Both the position numbers and the translations under genes were made by a program. The notes below the pieces were generated by a model. The model was not told the DNA's origin and searched no databases. It worked only from the letters and a program-made list of their open reading frames with translations. Positions 24,030 through 32,173 of a stretch of DNA of 55,933 nucleotides are shown one piece after another (the first letter of the stretch is position 1; each line of letters begins with the position of its first letter). Source of the stretch: an uncultured Bacteroidales bacterium (GTDB lineage: Bacteria; Bacteroidota; Bacteroidia; Bacteroidales; UBA3663); contig CAJOLH010000029.1 in NCBI GenBank assembly GCA_905235375.1, positions 1 to 55,933 on the forward strand, written 5' to 3'.

Positions 24030-24060
24030 CAAAGATAAAAGAAAATGGGGAAGATTCCAA
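24030..24060 (-). promoter_or_regulatory. Promoter of the acyl-CoA synthetase gene
   Basis: TTG (24060-24058) and TATCTTTG (24037-24030) with a 20-bp spacer. The predicted start of transcription is close to the start codon, so the leader is short. Confidence 0.75.
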
Positions 24061-24199
24061 ATAACAGGGGACTTTTTTTGGTTTTTCATTTCAAAAATTG
24101 GAAGATTGCGTAATTTTGCAGCGTCAATTTCGTCATATCGAAAACAAAAGCGGAATACAGCAAATCGCCAATAGCACGCGGATGGTTGTCGGAATAAGG

Positions 24200-24430
24200 G
24201 CACACAGATTCCTCAGATTCACACAGTTTTTTTTGCTTACGCACACCCAAAATTGTCCACGAGTCGCCAAGGAGTTATTTTTCTCTACGGACTTTGGGGA
24301 CTTTAAGGACTTTTTTGCTTACGCACACCCGAGATAATCCATTAAGTCCTTTAAGTCCGTACAGAAAAAAATGAATAAGTCCGCAGAGATAAGAGGACGG
24401 GCAAAGTCCGTGCTTTCCGTCCTTATGTAA
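24200..24430. repeat. Repeat-rich spacer: family A fragment and GGACTTTAAGGACTT hairpin
   Basis: 24200-24226 is a fragment of family A (CACACAGATTCCTCAGATTC). A 20-bp direct repeat TTTTTTGCTTACGCACACCC occurs at 24229-24248 and 24311-24330. Between and after these lies a different hairpin, with left arm ACGGACTTTGGGGACTTTAA... (24287-24312) and right arm AAGTCCTTTAAGTCCGT (24344-24360). I see no gene in 24008-24576. Confidence 0.7.
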
Positions 24431-24517
24431 AAATGACGCAGTTTTTAGGGGTATTAGATAGCAAAATTGACAATTTCAGTGAAAAAACAACTGAATTTTT
24501 GAAAAAATGCAAAATAG

Positions 24518-24549
24518 TTTGGAGGATAAAAAAATATTTACTACCTTTG
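24518..24549 (+). promoter_or_regulatory. Promoter of the sigma-factor gene
   Basis: TTTG (24518-24521), 20 bp, TACCTTTG (24542-24549) followed by CAGCG: a consensus Bacteroidota promoter 28 bp ahead of the ATG at 24577. It argues against starting the gene at the further upstream in-frame ATG (24433). Confidence 0.8.
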
Positions 24550-24576
24550 CAGCGCAATTCGACAAACCAAAGTGCT

Positions 24577-25150
24577 ATGAAGAGAGAAGACTTTGAAATC
24601 ATGAACACGGAAGAGGAGAAACAGACTCGCTCGAAAACGATGGAGCTTCTAACGAAGCATTACGGGATCCCGGAATTCGATGCCAAAGACATCCTGCAAG
24701 ACGCCTGGCTGATCCTACTGGAAAAGTTGAGGGACGGCACACTTGCTGAGAGGCCGAAAAATCTGACGGCTTACATGATGAAAGTATGCGACAACAAAGC
24801 TCATGAGTACCAACGCAGGCGGACGAGCGAGAACCGGGAGACTTCGCTCAACGACGAAAGCATCCAGCCGGACAAACTGGACCTGCTCCAGAAGGAGATC
24901 CAATCGTGGTTCGACTTCATCGAGGAAGAGGTCACGGCAACGCAAGATGGAGGCTGTCGAACAAGCCATCCAATCGCTCAAACCTCGCCAACGAGCCCTG
25001 CTCGAAGGTTACTACTTCGACAATCGGTCGATGAGGGAGTTGGCGAAGCAACTGGGCTACAGCAACGAGTACGTTGCCAAGAGCACCAAGAAACGAATCA
25101 TCAACACGATTCGTGAAACAATCGAACAGCAGGAGAGAGCCAATCAAAGC
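24577..25150 (+). pseudogene. Sigma-70 family RNA polymerase sigma factor, frameshifted
   Basis: From ATG 24577 the frame encodes a sigma region-2-like part (FDAKDILQDAWLILLEKLR, LTAYMMKVCDNKAHEYQRRR). Near 24938-24945 the coding continues one frame over: KMEAVEQAIQSLKPRQRALL and YYFDNRSMRELAKQLGYSNE (region 4, helix-turn-helix), then KSTKKRIINTIRETIEQQ. One extra A before CGCAAGATGG would explain the shift. The first frame runs on to a stop at 25116. The second frame has no stop before the terminator-like hairpin at 25128-25174 and runs into the downstream repeat array. It is either an inactive sigma factor, a programmed shift, or a base error. The family call is secure. Confidence 0.75.
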
Positions 25151-25174
25151 AGGCTCTCCCCTGCTGCCTTTTTT
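25128..25174 (+). terminator. Rho-independent terminator after the sigma gene
   Basis: AGCAGGAGAGAGCC (25128-25141) pairs with GGCTCTCCCCTGCT (25152-25165) at 13 of 14 positions, and GCCTTTTTT follows. It lies inside the open frame of sigma region 4, which suggests the natural stop codon before it has been lost. Confidence 0.8.
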
Positions 25175-25220
25175 ATTCCTTCGACTATTCTTCGCAGAAA
25201 GCTTACCTCCTGCCGCAGCA

Positions 25221-25662
25221 AGCACTCTGTCGCGCATCATAGTGCGCTATCCACCGGAGCAAGCACTCTGTCGCGCGTCACAATGCGCTATCCCGCAGAA
25301 GAAAGCACTCTGTCGCGCGTCACAATGCGCTATCCCGCAGAAGAAAGCACTCTGTCGCGCGTCACAATGCGCTATCCCGCAGAAGTAAGCACTCTGTCGC
25401 GCGTCACAATGCACTATCCCGCAGAAGAAAGCACTCTGTCGCGCGTAATAGTGCGCTATCCGCTGGAGCAAGCACTCTGTCGCGCATCACAATGCGCTAT
25501 CCGCTGGAGCAAGCACTCTGTCGCGCGTCATAATGCACTATCCCGCAGAAGGAAGCACTCTGTCGCGCATCATAGTGCGCTATCCGCTGGAGCAAGCATT
25601 CTGTCGCGCGTCATAGTGCGCCATCTCATAGAAGAAAGCACTCTGTCGCGCGACAGAGTGCT
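25221..25662. repeat. Array of eleven 41/42-bp repeats ending in a perfect 26-bp palindrome
   Basis: AGCA(C/T)TCTGTCGCGC begins at 25221, 25262, 25304, 25346, 25388, 25430, 25471, 25512, 25554, 25595 and 25637. Units are 41 bp when they end CGCTGGAGCA-like and 42 bp when they end CCCGCAGAAGAA-like. Each has an inner GCGC-N8-GCGC or GCGC-N8-GCAC. The last copy is followed directly by its own reverse complement, making 25637-25662 a perfect palindrome. There are no stops in several frames, so open frames here are probably not coding. It lies between the sigma gene and the converging ADP-ribosylglycohydrolase gene. Confidence 0.9.
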
Positions 25663-25749
25663 TAAGTATCTTAGAAATCCTTTTTTCAGTCCCGACACCT
25701 TCCAAAAGTCGGCAGGAAAGGCGACATTCTCGAGCTGAATGTATGTTCC

Positions 25750-26592
25750 TCAGTAAGTCGGGATGTAATGCCCCTTCTCGCGCAGCCGGCAGAGAGCATC
25801 GATAAACCGTGTAGGCAGCAGGTCGAGTGCCTCGCCAGCAAGGGCAGAAGGTATATACTTGTAGAAAGCCTCAGCAATGCCACCTGTGATGCAGGCCAGC
25901 GTGTCGCTGTCGCCGCCCAGACTTACGCCGAGACGGATGGCATCCTCGAAGTCTTGGCTGTCGAGAAAAGCGATGATGGCCTCGGGGACAGTGCCTTGGC
26001 ACGTCTCGTCGAAACTGTAGGTGGGACGAATCTCGTCACACGTGCGGTGCAGGTTGTAGCCATATTTCTCCTCGATGTACTTGCGAATCTCCTCCTTGGT
26101 GCTGCCTGTCCGTGCCATAAAGATGGCCGCTGCGGTAGCCTGCGCGCCCTTGATGCCTTCGGGATGATTGTGTGTGATGGAGGCCGAAAGTTCTGCGGCA
26201 TGTTCCGTCTCAGCAAGGGTGTCGAACATCCAACCTACAGCCGAAACCCTCATGGCCGATCCATTTCCCCAGGAGTGATAGGGATGACGCTTGCCATCGG
26301 TGGGCAGACCATCGTTACTGCGCAGGCACTCGGGATGGAAAAGCCAGGTGCGATAGCCGCCGCCATAGCCTCCCATCGGGCAAGGGAAGAGCTGGGCGTA
26401 CTCCACGAGTTTCGTCTCAAGCACCTCGTGGGTGAGGTTGGGGTCATCGAGCAGCCATTCGGCCACAGCAACGGTGCAGATGCTGTCGTCGGTGTAATTG
26501 CTCCTACGAGCAAAAAGCGGAAAGTTGTAGTCATGCGTATTACTGAACTCGAATGTCGATCCTGCAATATCGCCAATAATTGCTCCTAACAT
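25750..26592 (-). CDS. ADP-ribosylglycohydrolase family protein
   Basis: This 280-residue protein has the family's metal-site motifs in order: GDIAGSTFEF (about 7-16), YTDDS (about 33-37) and the C-terminal SLGGDSDTLACITGGIAEA (about 225-243). The last supplies the Asp-x-Asp-Thr ligands of the binuclear Mg site. Members remove ADP-ribose from proteins, nucleic acids or small molecules, for example DraG and ARH3. Which target applies here is unknown. The next gene upstream on the same strand, 278 bp away, is a Nudix protein that may sense ADP-ribose. No clear -7 box was found in front of it. Confidence 0.92.
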   Translation of the reverse strand: MLGAIIGDIAGSTFEFSNTHDYNFPLFARRSNYTDDSICTVAVAEWLLDDPNLTHEVLETKLVEYAQLFPCPMGGYGGGYRTWLFHPECLRSNDGLPTDGKRHPYHSWGNGSAMRVSAVGWMFDTLAETEHAAELSASITHNHPEGIKGAQATAAAIFMARTGSTKEEIRKYIEEKYGYNLHRTCDEIRPTYSFDETCQGTVPEAIIAFLDSQDFEDAIRLGVSLGGDSDTLACITGGIAEAFYKYIPSALAGEALDLLPTRFIDALCRLREKGHYIPTY

Positions 26593-26770
26593 AATTGTAT
26601 ATTAAAATGGGTTAATACTGTTGTTGTATCCTCTTATCTTTATGTGTCAAAAAGACCAAATTGTAAACAAATTTCCCGAATCAGATAGAATTTTATACAA
26701 ATAATGAAAATTATCGTCCGAATAAAGGGGATAAGAGGCTCTATAATCTAATTGCAAAGTATATGCCAAA

Positions 26771-26801
26771 AAGAAAGCGCGTCAGATTGACACACTTTCT
26801 T
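26771..26801 (-). terminator. Terminator of the Nudix gene
   Basis: AAGAAAGCGCGTCA (26771-26784) faces TGACACACTTTCTT (26788-26801) across a 3-nt loop. In minus-strand RNA the two differing positions become G-U pairs, so a full 14-bp stem forms, followed by CTTTTTGG. In plus-strand RNA they would be A-C mismatches. This fits termination of the minus-strand gene that stops at 26871. Confidence 0.65.
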
Positions 26802-26870
26802 ATATTCGTTATTCATGAAGAACAGTATAGGAATAATGGTGCGGACAATTTGTCGCACCTTCACGAGCCT

Positions 26871-27641
26871 TCAGAAGATAAGGTTCGAGAGTCTGCCCGT
26901 ACGTTTGAATTCCTCGTACTTTTCAAGATTGAGCTGGTAGTTGATGTTTCTCGATTCGGTAGGGAATGCGTCAAGTATGCCGCTGTCGAGCATCTTGCGC
27001 GCGAAGTTGCGACGGTCGAAGTTCTTTTCGAGGATAGCCTCATAGAGTCTCCGGAGCGTCGTCATAGAGAATCGCTTGGGCAGGAGTTTGAATGCCAATG
27101 GTTCGAAGCACAACTGCTGCTGCAGGCGAACGTGAGCCGCCGTAACGATTTCATCGTGGTCGAATGCCAGGAAGCGCAAACCATCGGGCAGGTTCTTGAT
27201 GGTATTGAGCACCTGATAGAGTGGTACCCACTTGGCATCGGCAGCATCGTCTCCTCCACGGACGGGCTGGATGGTCACCAGGGCATAATAGGCATCGGTG
27301 ATGGTGATGCAACGTGGGTCACGACCGGGCGTGCTCCATGTGCCCAGTTCGTAGATATTCTGGACGTCAAAACCGGTCTCCTCCTTCAGTTCGCGCTTGG
27401 CACAATCGAGGAGGCTTTCATTCCTCTCCTCCACCACCAGACCGAATTCGTTGATTCTGGCATCGATTTGCATGAAGCCGCCTGGCAAGGCATAACGTCC
27501 CTTGTAAGGTTCGATGCCTCGTTCGATGAGCAACACCTTCAGGAGTTCATCGGCAATGTCGAAACCAAAAATGACACAATCGGTGGTGACTGCGGGACGA
27601 GGATAAAGGTATCCGAAACGGGGTCTTACGGGATTCTCCAT
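26871..27641 (-). CDS. Nudix-domain protein with winged helix, NrtR-like
   Basis: I start at ATG 27641 (MENPVRPRFGYLYPRPAVTTD), 256 residues; the longer open frame would begin inside the promoter. A Nudix domain covers about 15-150 with RELKEETG at 83-90. The C-terminal part (LLPKRFSMTTLRRLYEAILE, NFARKMLDSGIL) is the winged-helix typical of NrtR-type proteins. NrtR regulators bind ADP-ribose or related ligands with a Nudix-like domain and control NAD or sugar genes; some keep hydrolase activity. The promoter TTG (27692-27690), 20 bp, TATCTTTG (27669-27662) gives a very short leader. Confidence 0.88.
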   Translation of the reverse strand: MENPVRPRFGYLYPRPAVTTDCVIFGFDIADELLKVLLIERGIEPYKGRYALPGGFMQIDARINEFGLVVEERNESLLDCAKRELKEETGFDVQNIYELGTWSTPGRDPRCITITDAYYALVTIQPVRGGDDAADAKWVPLYQVLNTIKNLPDGLRFLAFDHDEIVTAAHVRLQQQLCFEPLAFKLLPKRFSMTTLRRLYEAILEKNFDRRNFARKMLDSGILDAFPTESRNINYQLNLEKYEEFKRTGRLSNLIF

Positions 27642-27661
27642 AAATAATAGTTTTGATTGGG

Positions 27662-27692
27662 CAAAGATACACGATTTCTGTGACAATAGCAA
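27662..27692 (-). promoter_or_regulatory. Promoter of the Nudix gene
   Basis: TTG (27692-27690) and TATCTTTG (27669-27662) with 20-bp spacing, about 20 bp before the start codon. Confidence 0.75.
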
Positions 27693-27791
27693 GTCTTTGA
27701 GGATATTTCCTTCAAAAAATGCGTAATTTTAACACAATGCAACAATTCGTGCTATTCCTTTCCCCATCTTTACCGACATCAACAAAGAAAT

Positions 27792-27824
27792 GACTCCAAT
27801 CTGCGCAAACGACAGATTGGAGTC
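27792..27824 (-). terminator. Terminator of the C10 protease gene
   Basis: A perfect 12-bp stem GACTCCAATCTG / CAGATTGGAGTC (27792-27803 with 27813-27824), 54 nt past the stop codon at 27878. On the minus strand it is followed by ATTTCTTTGTTG, a weak U-rich tail. Confidence 0.7.
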
Positions 27825-27877
27825 CAACTTATTAACATGAAAGAGTCTGTCCAGTATGTTCAGCCTCAAACGTGGCA

Positions 27878-30800
27878 CTATTCATTTACATTGAAAAGCA
27901 CCTTCTGCCCATTCAGGATATAGAGTCCCGATTGAGGAACCGATACCTTGCGTCCCTGCAGGTCGAAGAGGATATGCTCAGGAGTGTCAACGCTGATGGT
28001 GCTGATACCGCCAGGCATATTCTCGAAACAAACAGCAATCTGGGGAACAGCTACCCCTTCGAGCACGAGATAGGCATCGCCTGCCAAAACGACATCCGAA
28101 GCGTTGGCAACGAATGTGCCATTCTCATAGGTGTAGGCATCCTTGATGGTGGAAAGGTCGGTATCGGCAAGGGCTGCAACGAGCAGGTTGCCGATGGTGT
28201 CAGCCAAAGCCGAAAAATCGGTTGCCTTGAAGACCAAGGTTGATTCACCTTCGACGAGCAAGCCATAGCCAGCCTCAATAACGCCCTGCAAGATTGTGGC
28301 AGATATGGTCTGATTCTCATCGTCGTAGTTATCGACCTTAAAGGCAGTGACGGCCACATCCTCCTTCTCCTCAAAGTTGTCATCGACCACAGCGATGTCG
28401 TCCAAATCAATGTTCTTCGACGAAGAGAAGCCCTTTACGCCACGCTCACCAAACGTCTTGAACATATCAATCTGCTTGAACTTGTTCCAACCGTCGGCCT
28501 TCGAATAAGCCTCCTCTGTACCGACAGGCACAATCACCTGAATACCGGCAAAATCCAAGCCCGCAAAAGTACCCGAGCTGTTACCAGTCACACAGGAAGG
28601 AGTCTTCCGCGCTTTCGACACGATGGACGCAAGCTGCTCGCATTCACTGAAGCAAACCGATCCAAGCCTTATAATGTTTTCGTGAAGGATAAGGCGGGTG
28701 ATGCTCGTTCCTGCAAAACAGCCATCTCCGAGGGTGGTCAAGGTGTTGGGCAGATTGTTCACCACGCCATCGGCAGAAGGATAACTGTTGAGGACCTTTT
28801 CGTCATCAGAGAACAACATACCATCGTGGGCCGAGTATTTGGCATTGTCCGCATCAACCTGGATATCGGCAAGATTTACACATCCGGCAAAGGCTCCAGG
28901 GCCGATGCCCTTGACCTGTGCAGGAATCTTAAGACTCGTCAGGCTCGAACAATCCTCGAAACAATAATCGCCTATCGAAGTGAGGGGAGCCGGCAGCACG
29001 ATGCTCTGCAGGTCCGTACAGCCGTTGAACACATTCTTGTCGAAAGCAGTCACAGCATATTTCCTGTTACCCGAAACGATGCTGTCAGGAATCACGATAT
29101 TTCCCTCATACTCTACGTTGCCACGCACCACCTTGGCTTCCCGCGTATCAGGATTGAGCTTGTAGCGAATGCCATCGACTGTCAGGTCGCCGGAATCGAT
29201 ATAAACGGTATAACTATCGAAGACACAATTTCCCTCGGGATCGGATGCAAAACTGATGGTCCATGCTCCGCTTGAAGTAGGTCGGAACGAGAACGATGCA
29301 CGAAGCGTATCGTGAGCCTGCACTGTGAAGCCCTCGAAGGAAGAATATCTGCTCGAATTCATGCTTTCGCCCCTGTTCGAGAACAGATAGATGCAGCCAT
29401 AATACTCCTGATCCGTATCATTACGGAAGGTGACGTTGAATTGCTGCTGCTGGTTGATGAAGAGGCTGCCCTCAAATTCATAGTTCTCGGTCTTCAACTT
29501 GTTCCAGGCGGTATTGAACTCCATGGAGCCATCCTCACCCACCATCACCTCGGCGTATGGATAGGCCACGTAGGTCCATTCGCTTTCGCCCAACCTGCGA
29601 TAGATAGGCACAAGGTGATGAACGCCGGCTTCGAGACCTGAAACGCGGATCTCCTTGTCTTCCTCAATCCAGTACTGGCGCAAGGTCTCTTTGCGCAAGG
29701 TATTCTCAACAGGCTGCATATTGCCATCAACGACATCTCCCAAGCCCAATTCGAAGACGTTGGAACCGCTGACGACGCTGTAATACTCCAAGAGTACCCC
29801 TTGGTTGGTAACACCTACAATTTGCATCAAAAGAGAATTGACAAATGCCGTGGTCTCTCGCCCAGGCTTAAGGAACAGTACATCCTGATCGAAGCTGAAG
29901 CCATCGCTCGAGCTGCTGGATCCGATACTGGTATTGTTATAGGGATTGAGCACCGAAAGGAGGAAGTAGTTGTCATCACGTCCGCCCCAGCCCCAGTTGA
30001 CATGGAAAAAGTGGTTGCTTTCGTATCCATCGACCACAAAACTGTGTCCGCCTCCCGATGACATACCATTGAATATCACCGGGCAATCCATGGCAAGCTG
30101 CTGATAGATGGAATCCTCAAAAGCTTCAAGCGTATAGTTCCTGCGGTAGATCTGAGTGACCTGATAGTCGAAATAATTGTTGATGGCAGGGGGCATATCA
30201 TTACTGTAGGCTCCGGAGCCCATGTATGCATAATCCATCTTGATACCACGTCCCACATAACTCATCAGTTGTGCCACAGCGAGACGCGATGCAGAGTTCG
30301 ATGAGCTATTGTAGGTGTCGAGCATATCATCCCAGTTGAGCTCGGAGCCTGCGGGAACAGCCTCCTGAAAGTAGTTATATGAAGCAGTGCGATAAGATGG
30401 TATCTCGGCTATCGTCGCTTTGGGCCATTTGTGATGATACATCACCTGGGCCGTCGATGTGGCGGCACAACCCGTAGGACATCCGTTCGGGCAGAGGTTG
30501 TTGTAAGGCGCACTCTGGTCCCAACGGCTGCTCATCAAGGGTGCGATGGCTTCATAATCCTCTTCATTGGCACGGCGTGGTGCACGCTGATTCCCAGTGA
30601 CATTGGCATCGTCGAGATACTGGATCTCGTCGGCGTATGACTGGAGGAATGACTTGAAATGCTGCGGCAGCTCGTGCTCATCGAATGAACCCTTGTAGGA
30701 ATATCCGAGGACTTCGGCTGTGCGGTCGTCACCCGACACGATTACGTATCCCTGATGGTGGGGGGCATTGAACACATAATAGTAGGCATAGTCATCGGCG

Positions 30801-30976
30801 ACCTGTCCACGGCGCGGGGCCTTGAATGCCATTTCAGCATTTTCGGTGGTCATGCCCTTCTCAATCATGAACTGACGTGCCACCTCCTGAGCCTGATGGC
30901 GTGTCACAGGCGCAGCACTTGCCAACATGGGAATGGCAGTCAACAAAGCGGATAAAACAAGAGTCTTATTAAACAT
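27878..30976 (-). CDS. C10 (streptopain-type) cysteine protease with BspA-like repeats
   Basis: The 1032-residue secreted protein has a signal peptide (to about residue 21). A Spi-type propeptide (about 24-115: QAQEVARQFM, YYYVFNAPHHQGYVIVSGDDR) precedes the C10 catalytic domain, which has Cys170 in CPTGCAATSTAQVMY, His311 in GGGHSFVVDGYES and the Trp-rich VNWGWGG at 326-332. A beta-rich middle follows. Leucine-rich BspA-like repeats are next (TDLQSIVLPAPLTSIGDYCF, SLTSLKIPAQVKGIGPGAFAGC). The C-terminal tail ILFDLQGRKVSVPQSGLYIL resembles a type IX sorting signal. Streptopain and interpain belong to this family and degrade host proteins. The promoter is TTG 31044-31042, 20 bp, TAATTTTG 31021-31014. 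Confidence 0.93.
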   Translation of the reverse strand: MFNKTLVLSALLTAIPMLASAAPVTRHQAQEVARQFMIEKGMTTENAEMAFKAPRRGQVADDYAYYYVFNAPHHQGYVIVSGDDRTAEVLGYSYKGSFDEHELPQHFKSFLQSYADEIQYLDDANVTGNQRAPRRANEEDYEAIAPLMSSRWDQSAPYNNLCPNGCPTGCAATSTAQVMYHHKWPKATIAEIPSYRTASYNYFQEAVPAGSELNWDDMLDTYNSSSNSASRLAVAQLMSYVGRGIKMDYAYMGSGAYSNDMPPAINNYFDYQVTQIYRRNYTLEAFEDSIYQQLAMDCPVIFNGMSSGGGHSFVVDGYESNHFFHVNWGWGGRDDNYFLLSVLNPYNNTSIGSSSSSDGFSFDQDVLFLKPGRETTAFVNSLLMQIVGVTNQGVLLEYYSVVSGSNVFELGLGDVVDGNMQPVENTLRKETLRQYWIEEDKEIRVSGLEAGVHHLVPIYRRLGESEWTYVAYPYAEVMVGEDGSMEFNTAWNKLKTENYEFEGSLFINQQQQFNVTFRNDTDQEYYGCIYLFSNRGESMNSSRYSSFEGFTVQAHDTLRASFSFRPTSSGAWTISFASDPEGNCVFDSYTVYIDSGDLTVDGIRYKLNPDTREAKVVRGNVEYEGNIVIPDSIVSGNRKYAVTAFDKNVFNGCTDLQSIVLPAPLTSIGDYCFEDCSSLTSLKIPAQVKGIGPGAFAGCVNLADIQVDADNAKYSAHDGMLFSDDEKVLNSYPSADGVVNNLPNTLTTLGDGCFAGTSITRLILHENIIRLGSVCFSECEQLASIVSKARKTPSCVTGNSSGTFAGLDFAGIQVIVPVGTEEAYSKADGWNKFKQIDMFKTFGERGVKGFSSSKNIDLDDIAVVDDNFEEKEDVAVTAFKVDNYDDENQTISATILQGVIEAGYGLLVEGESTLVFKATDFSALADTIGNLLVAALADTDLSTIKDAYTYENGTFVANASDVVLAGDAYLVLEGVAVPQIAVCFENMPGGISTISVDTPEHILFDLQGRKVSVPQSGLYILNGQKVLFNVNE

Positions 30977-31013
30977 ATTAGAATTAGTAATAATTAGTAA
31001 ACAAAAACGGGCG

Positions 31014-31044
31014 CAAAATTAATGAATTATTCGTCAAAAAACAA
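31014..31044 (-). promoter_or_regulatory. Promoter of the C10 protease gene
   Basis: TTG (31044-31042), 20 bp, TAATTTTG (31021-31014) on the minus strand, about 38 bp before the ATG at 30976. Confidence 0.7.
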
Positions 31045-31131
31045 GTTTTTGGGAATAAATTGACAAAAACCACTGTAATTTTGTTATCATTCCTCCCCAA
31101 AAGCTTTGACCAGCGAACAAATGTCATTCCT

Positions 31132-32067
31132 TTATGCTTCAGTTTCTCCGAAGAAAGGACCAATGAGAATATCTTCTGAGGGAACCTTCTGCCACGAAAA
31201 TTCCGCAACGAGTTCACTGGCTGATACCGGCTCGGCACGACGGGTGAGTCCAGCATAGAAGGCCAATTTCCCGATCACCGACTCTGGCGAATGTCCTGCC
31301 TTGCGTATCTCACCCAAGTCAAGGCTCTTGTCGCGCTTGCAGAGACGTTGTCCCTCCAGATTGCAGAGCAGCGGCAGATGGCAGAAGACGGGCACCTCGA
31401 AACCAAGCAGTCGATACAGATAAATCTGCTGCGGAGCCGAGAGCAACAGGTCACGCCCACGCACTACCTCGGTGATGCCCATCAGAGCATCATCGACCAC
31501 CACCGCCAGCTGGTATGCCCACGCTCCATCAGCACGCTGCACGACGAAGTCGCCGCAATGTCGCGCCAGATTGACCGACTGTGCGCCATAATGCCCATCG
31601 ACGAAACCGATTTCCTCATCGGGAACTACAATGCGCGTGGCAGGTTGCCGGCTCGAAGGATGCGCTCCGACGTTGAGCCACGCTTCCTCCATGCGCTTCG
31701 GTCGGCAGGTGCCTGCATACACGATGCGCCCATCCGACTCATGGGGTGCCTGCGTCGCCATGATGTCTGCCCGAGTGCAATAGCAGGGATAAGTCAGACC
31801 CTTCTCCTTTAATATATTTAAATAATGTGCATAGATCTCTCCTCGTTCGCTTTGCACATAGTATTCGTCCCAATCCAGTCCCAACCATCGCAAGTCATCT
31901 TCGACCTGACGGGCAAATGCGCGACGCGATCGCTGGGGGTCCAGATCCTCGATGCGAAGCACCCACGCACCACCCTGACTCCTGACCGAAAGCCACGAGA
32001 GCAGTGCCGAATAAACGTTGCCAAGATGCATTCTTCCCGTCGGTGAGGGGGCAAATCTTCCTTTCAT
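31132..32067 (-). CDS. gluQ: Glutamyl-Q tRNA(Asp) synthetase
   Basis: This 311-residue truncated glutamyl-tRNA synthetase lacks the anticodon-binding domain. It has MKGRFAPSPTGRMHLGN with the HIGH-like site (about 12-15), the zinc-type CYCT...YAGTC cluster near 95-120, and CKRDKS in place of KMSKS. GluQRS attaches glutamate to the queuosine base of tRNA(Asp), not to the 3' end, so it depends on queuosine (compare queC at 20692). ATG 32067 is preferred over the in-frame GTG at 32073, because the promoter -7 box TATCTTTG occupies 32080-32073. The transcript would then start at or within a few bases of the ATG. Confidence 0.92.
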   Translation of the reverse strand: MKGRFAPSPTGRMHLGNVYSALLSWLSVRSQGGAWVLRIEDLDPQRSRRAFARQVEDDLRWLGLDWDEYYVQSERGEIYAHYLNILKEKGLTYPCYCTRADIMATQAPHESDGRIVYAGTCRPKRMEEAWLNVGAHPSSRQPATRIVVPDEEIGFVDGHYGAQSVNLARHCGDFVVQRADGAWAYQLAVVVDDALMGITEVVRGRDLLLSAPQQIYLYRLLGFEVPVFCHLPLLCNLEGQRLCKRDKSLDLGEIRKAGHSPESVIGKLAFYAGLTRRAEPVSASELVAEFSWQKVPSEDILIGPFFGETEA

Positions 32068-32072
32068 GGGCA

Positions 32073-32080
32073 CAAAGATA
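32073..32080 (-). promoter_or_regulatory. -7 box of gluQ, giving a nearly leaderless transcript
   Basis: TATCTTTG (32080-32073) ends 5 bases before the ATG at 32067. A TTG lies 22 bp upstream (32105-32103). The spacing to the start codon leaves no room for a usual 5' leader. Confidence 0.55.
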
Positions 32081-32173
32081 CTGTTTTTTTTATTTCATTG
32101 GACAATTTTATGCAATAAAATGCAAAAAACTCCGTTTAATGGTTAGCGATTATTTCGAAAAAGACAAAACGAC

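Noticed and set aside
25221..25662. CRISPR array
   Set aside because: Spacers are not unique: they fall into two repeated tail types of fixed length, and no cas genes are near. It is a tandem repeat array.
26754..26762. TATACTTTG box on the minus strand ahead of 26.7 kb
   Set aside because: One base too many between TA and TTTG, and it would transcribe only from the Nudix 3' side; not supported as the glycohydrolase promoter.
26763..27647. 294-codon open frame on the plus strand
   Set aside because: Antisense to the Nudix gene, which has a promoter, terminator and clear motifs.
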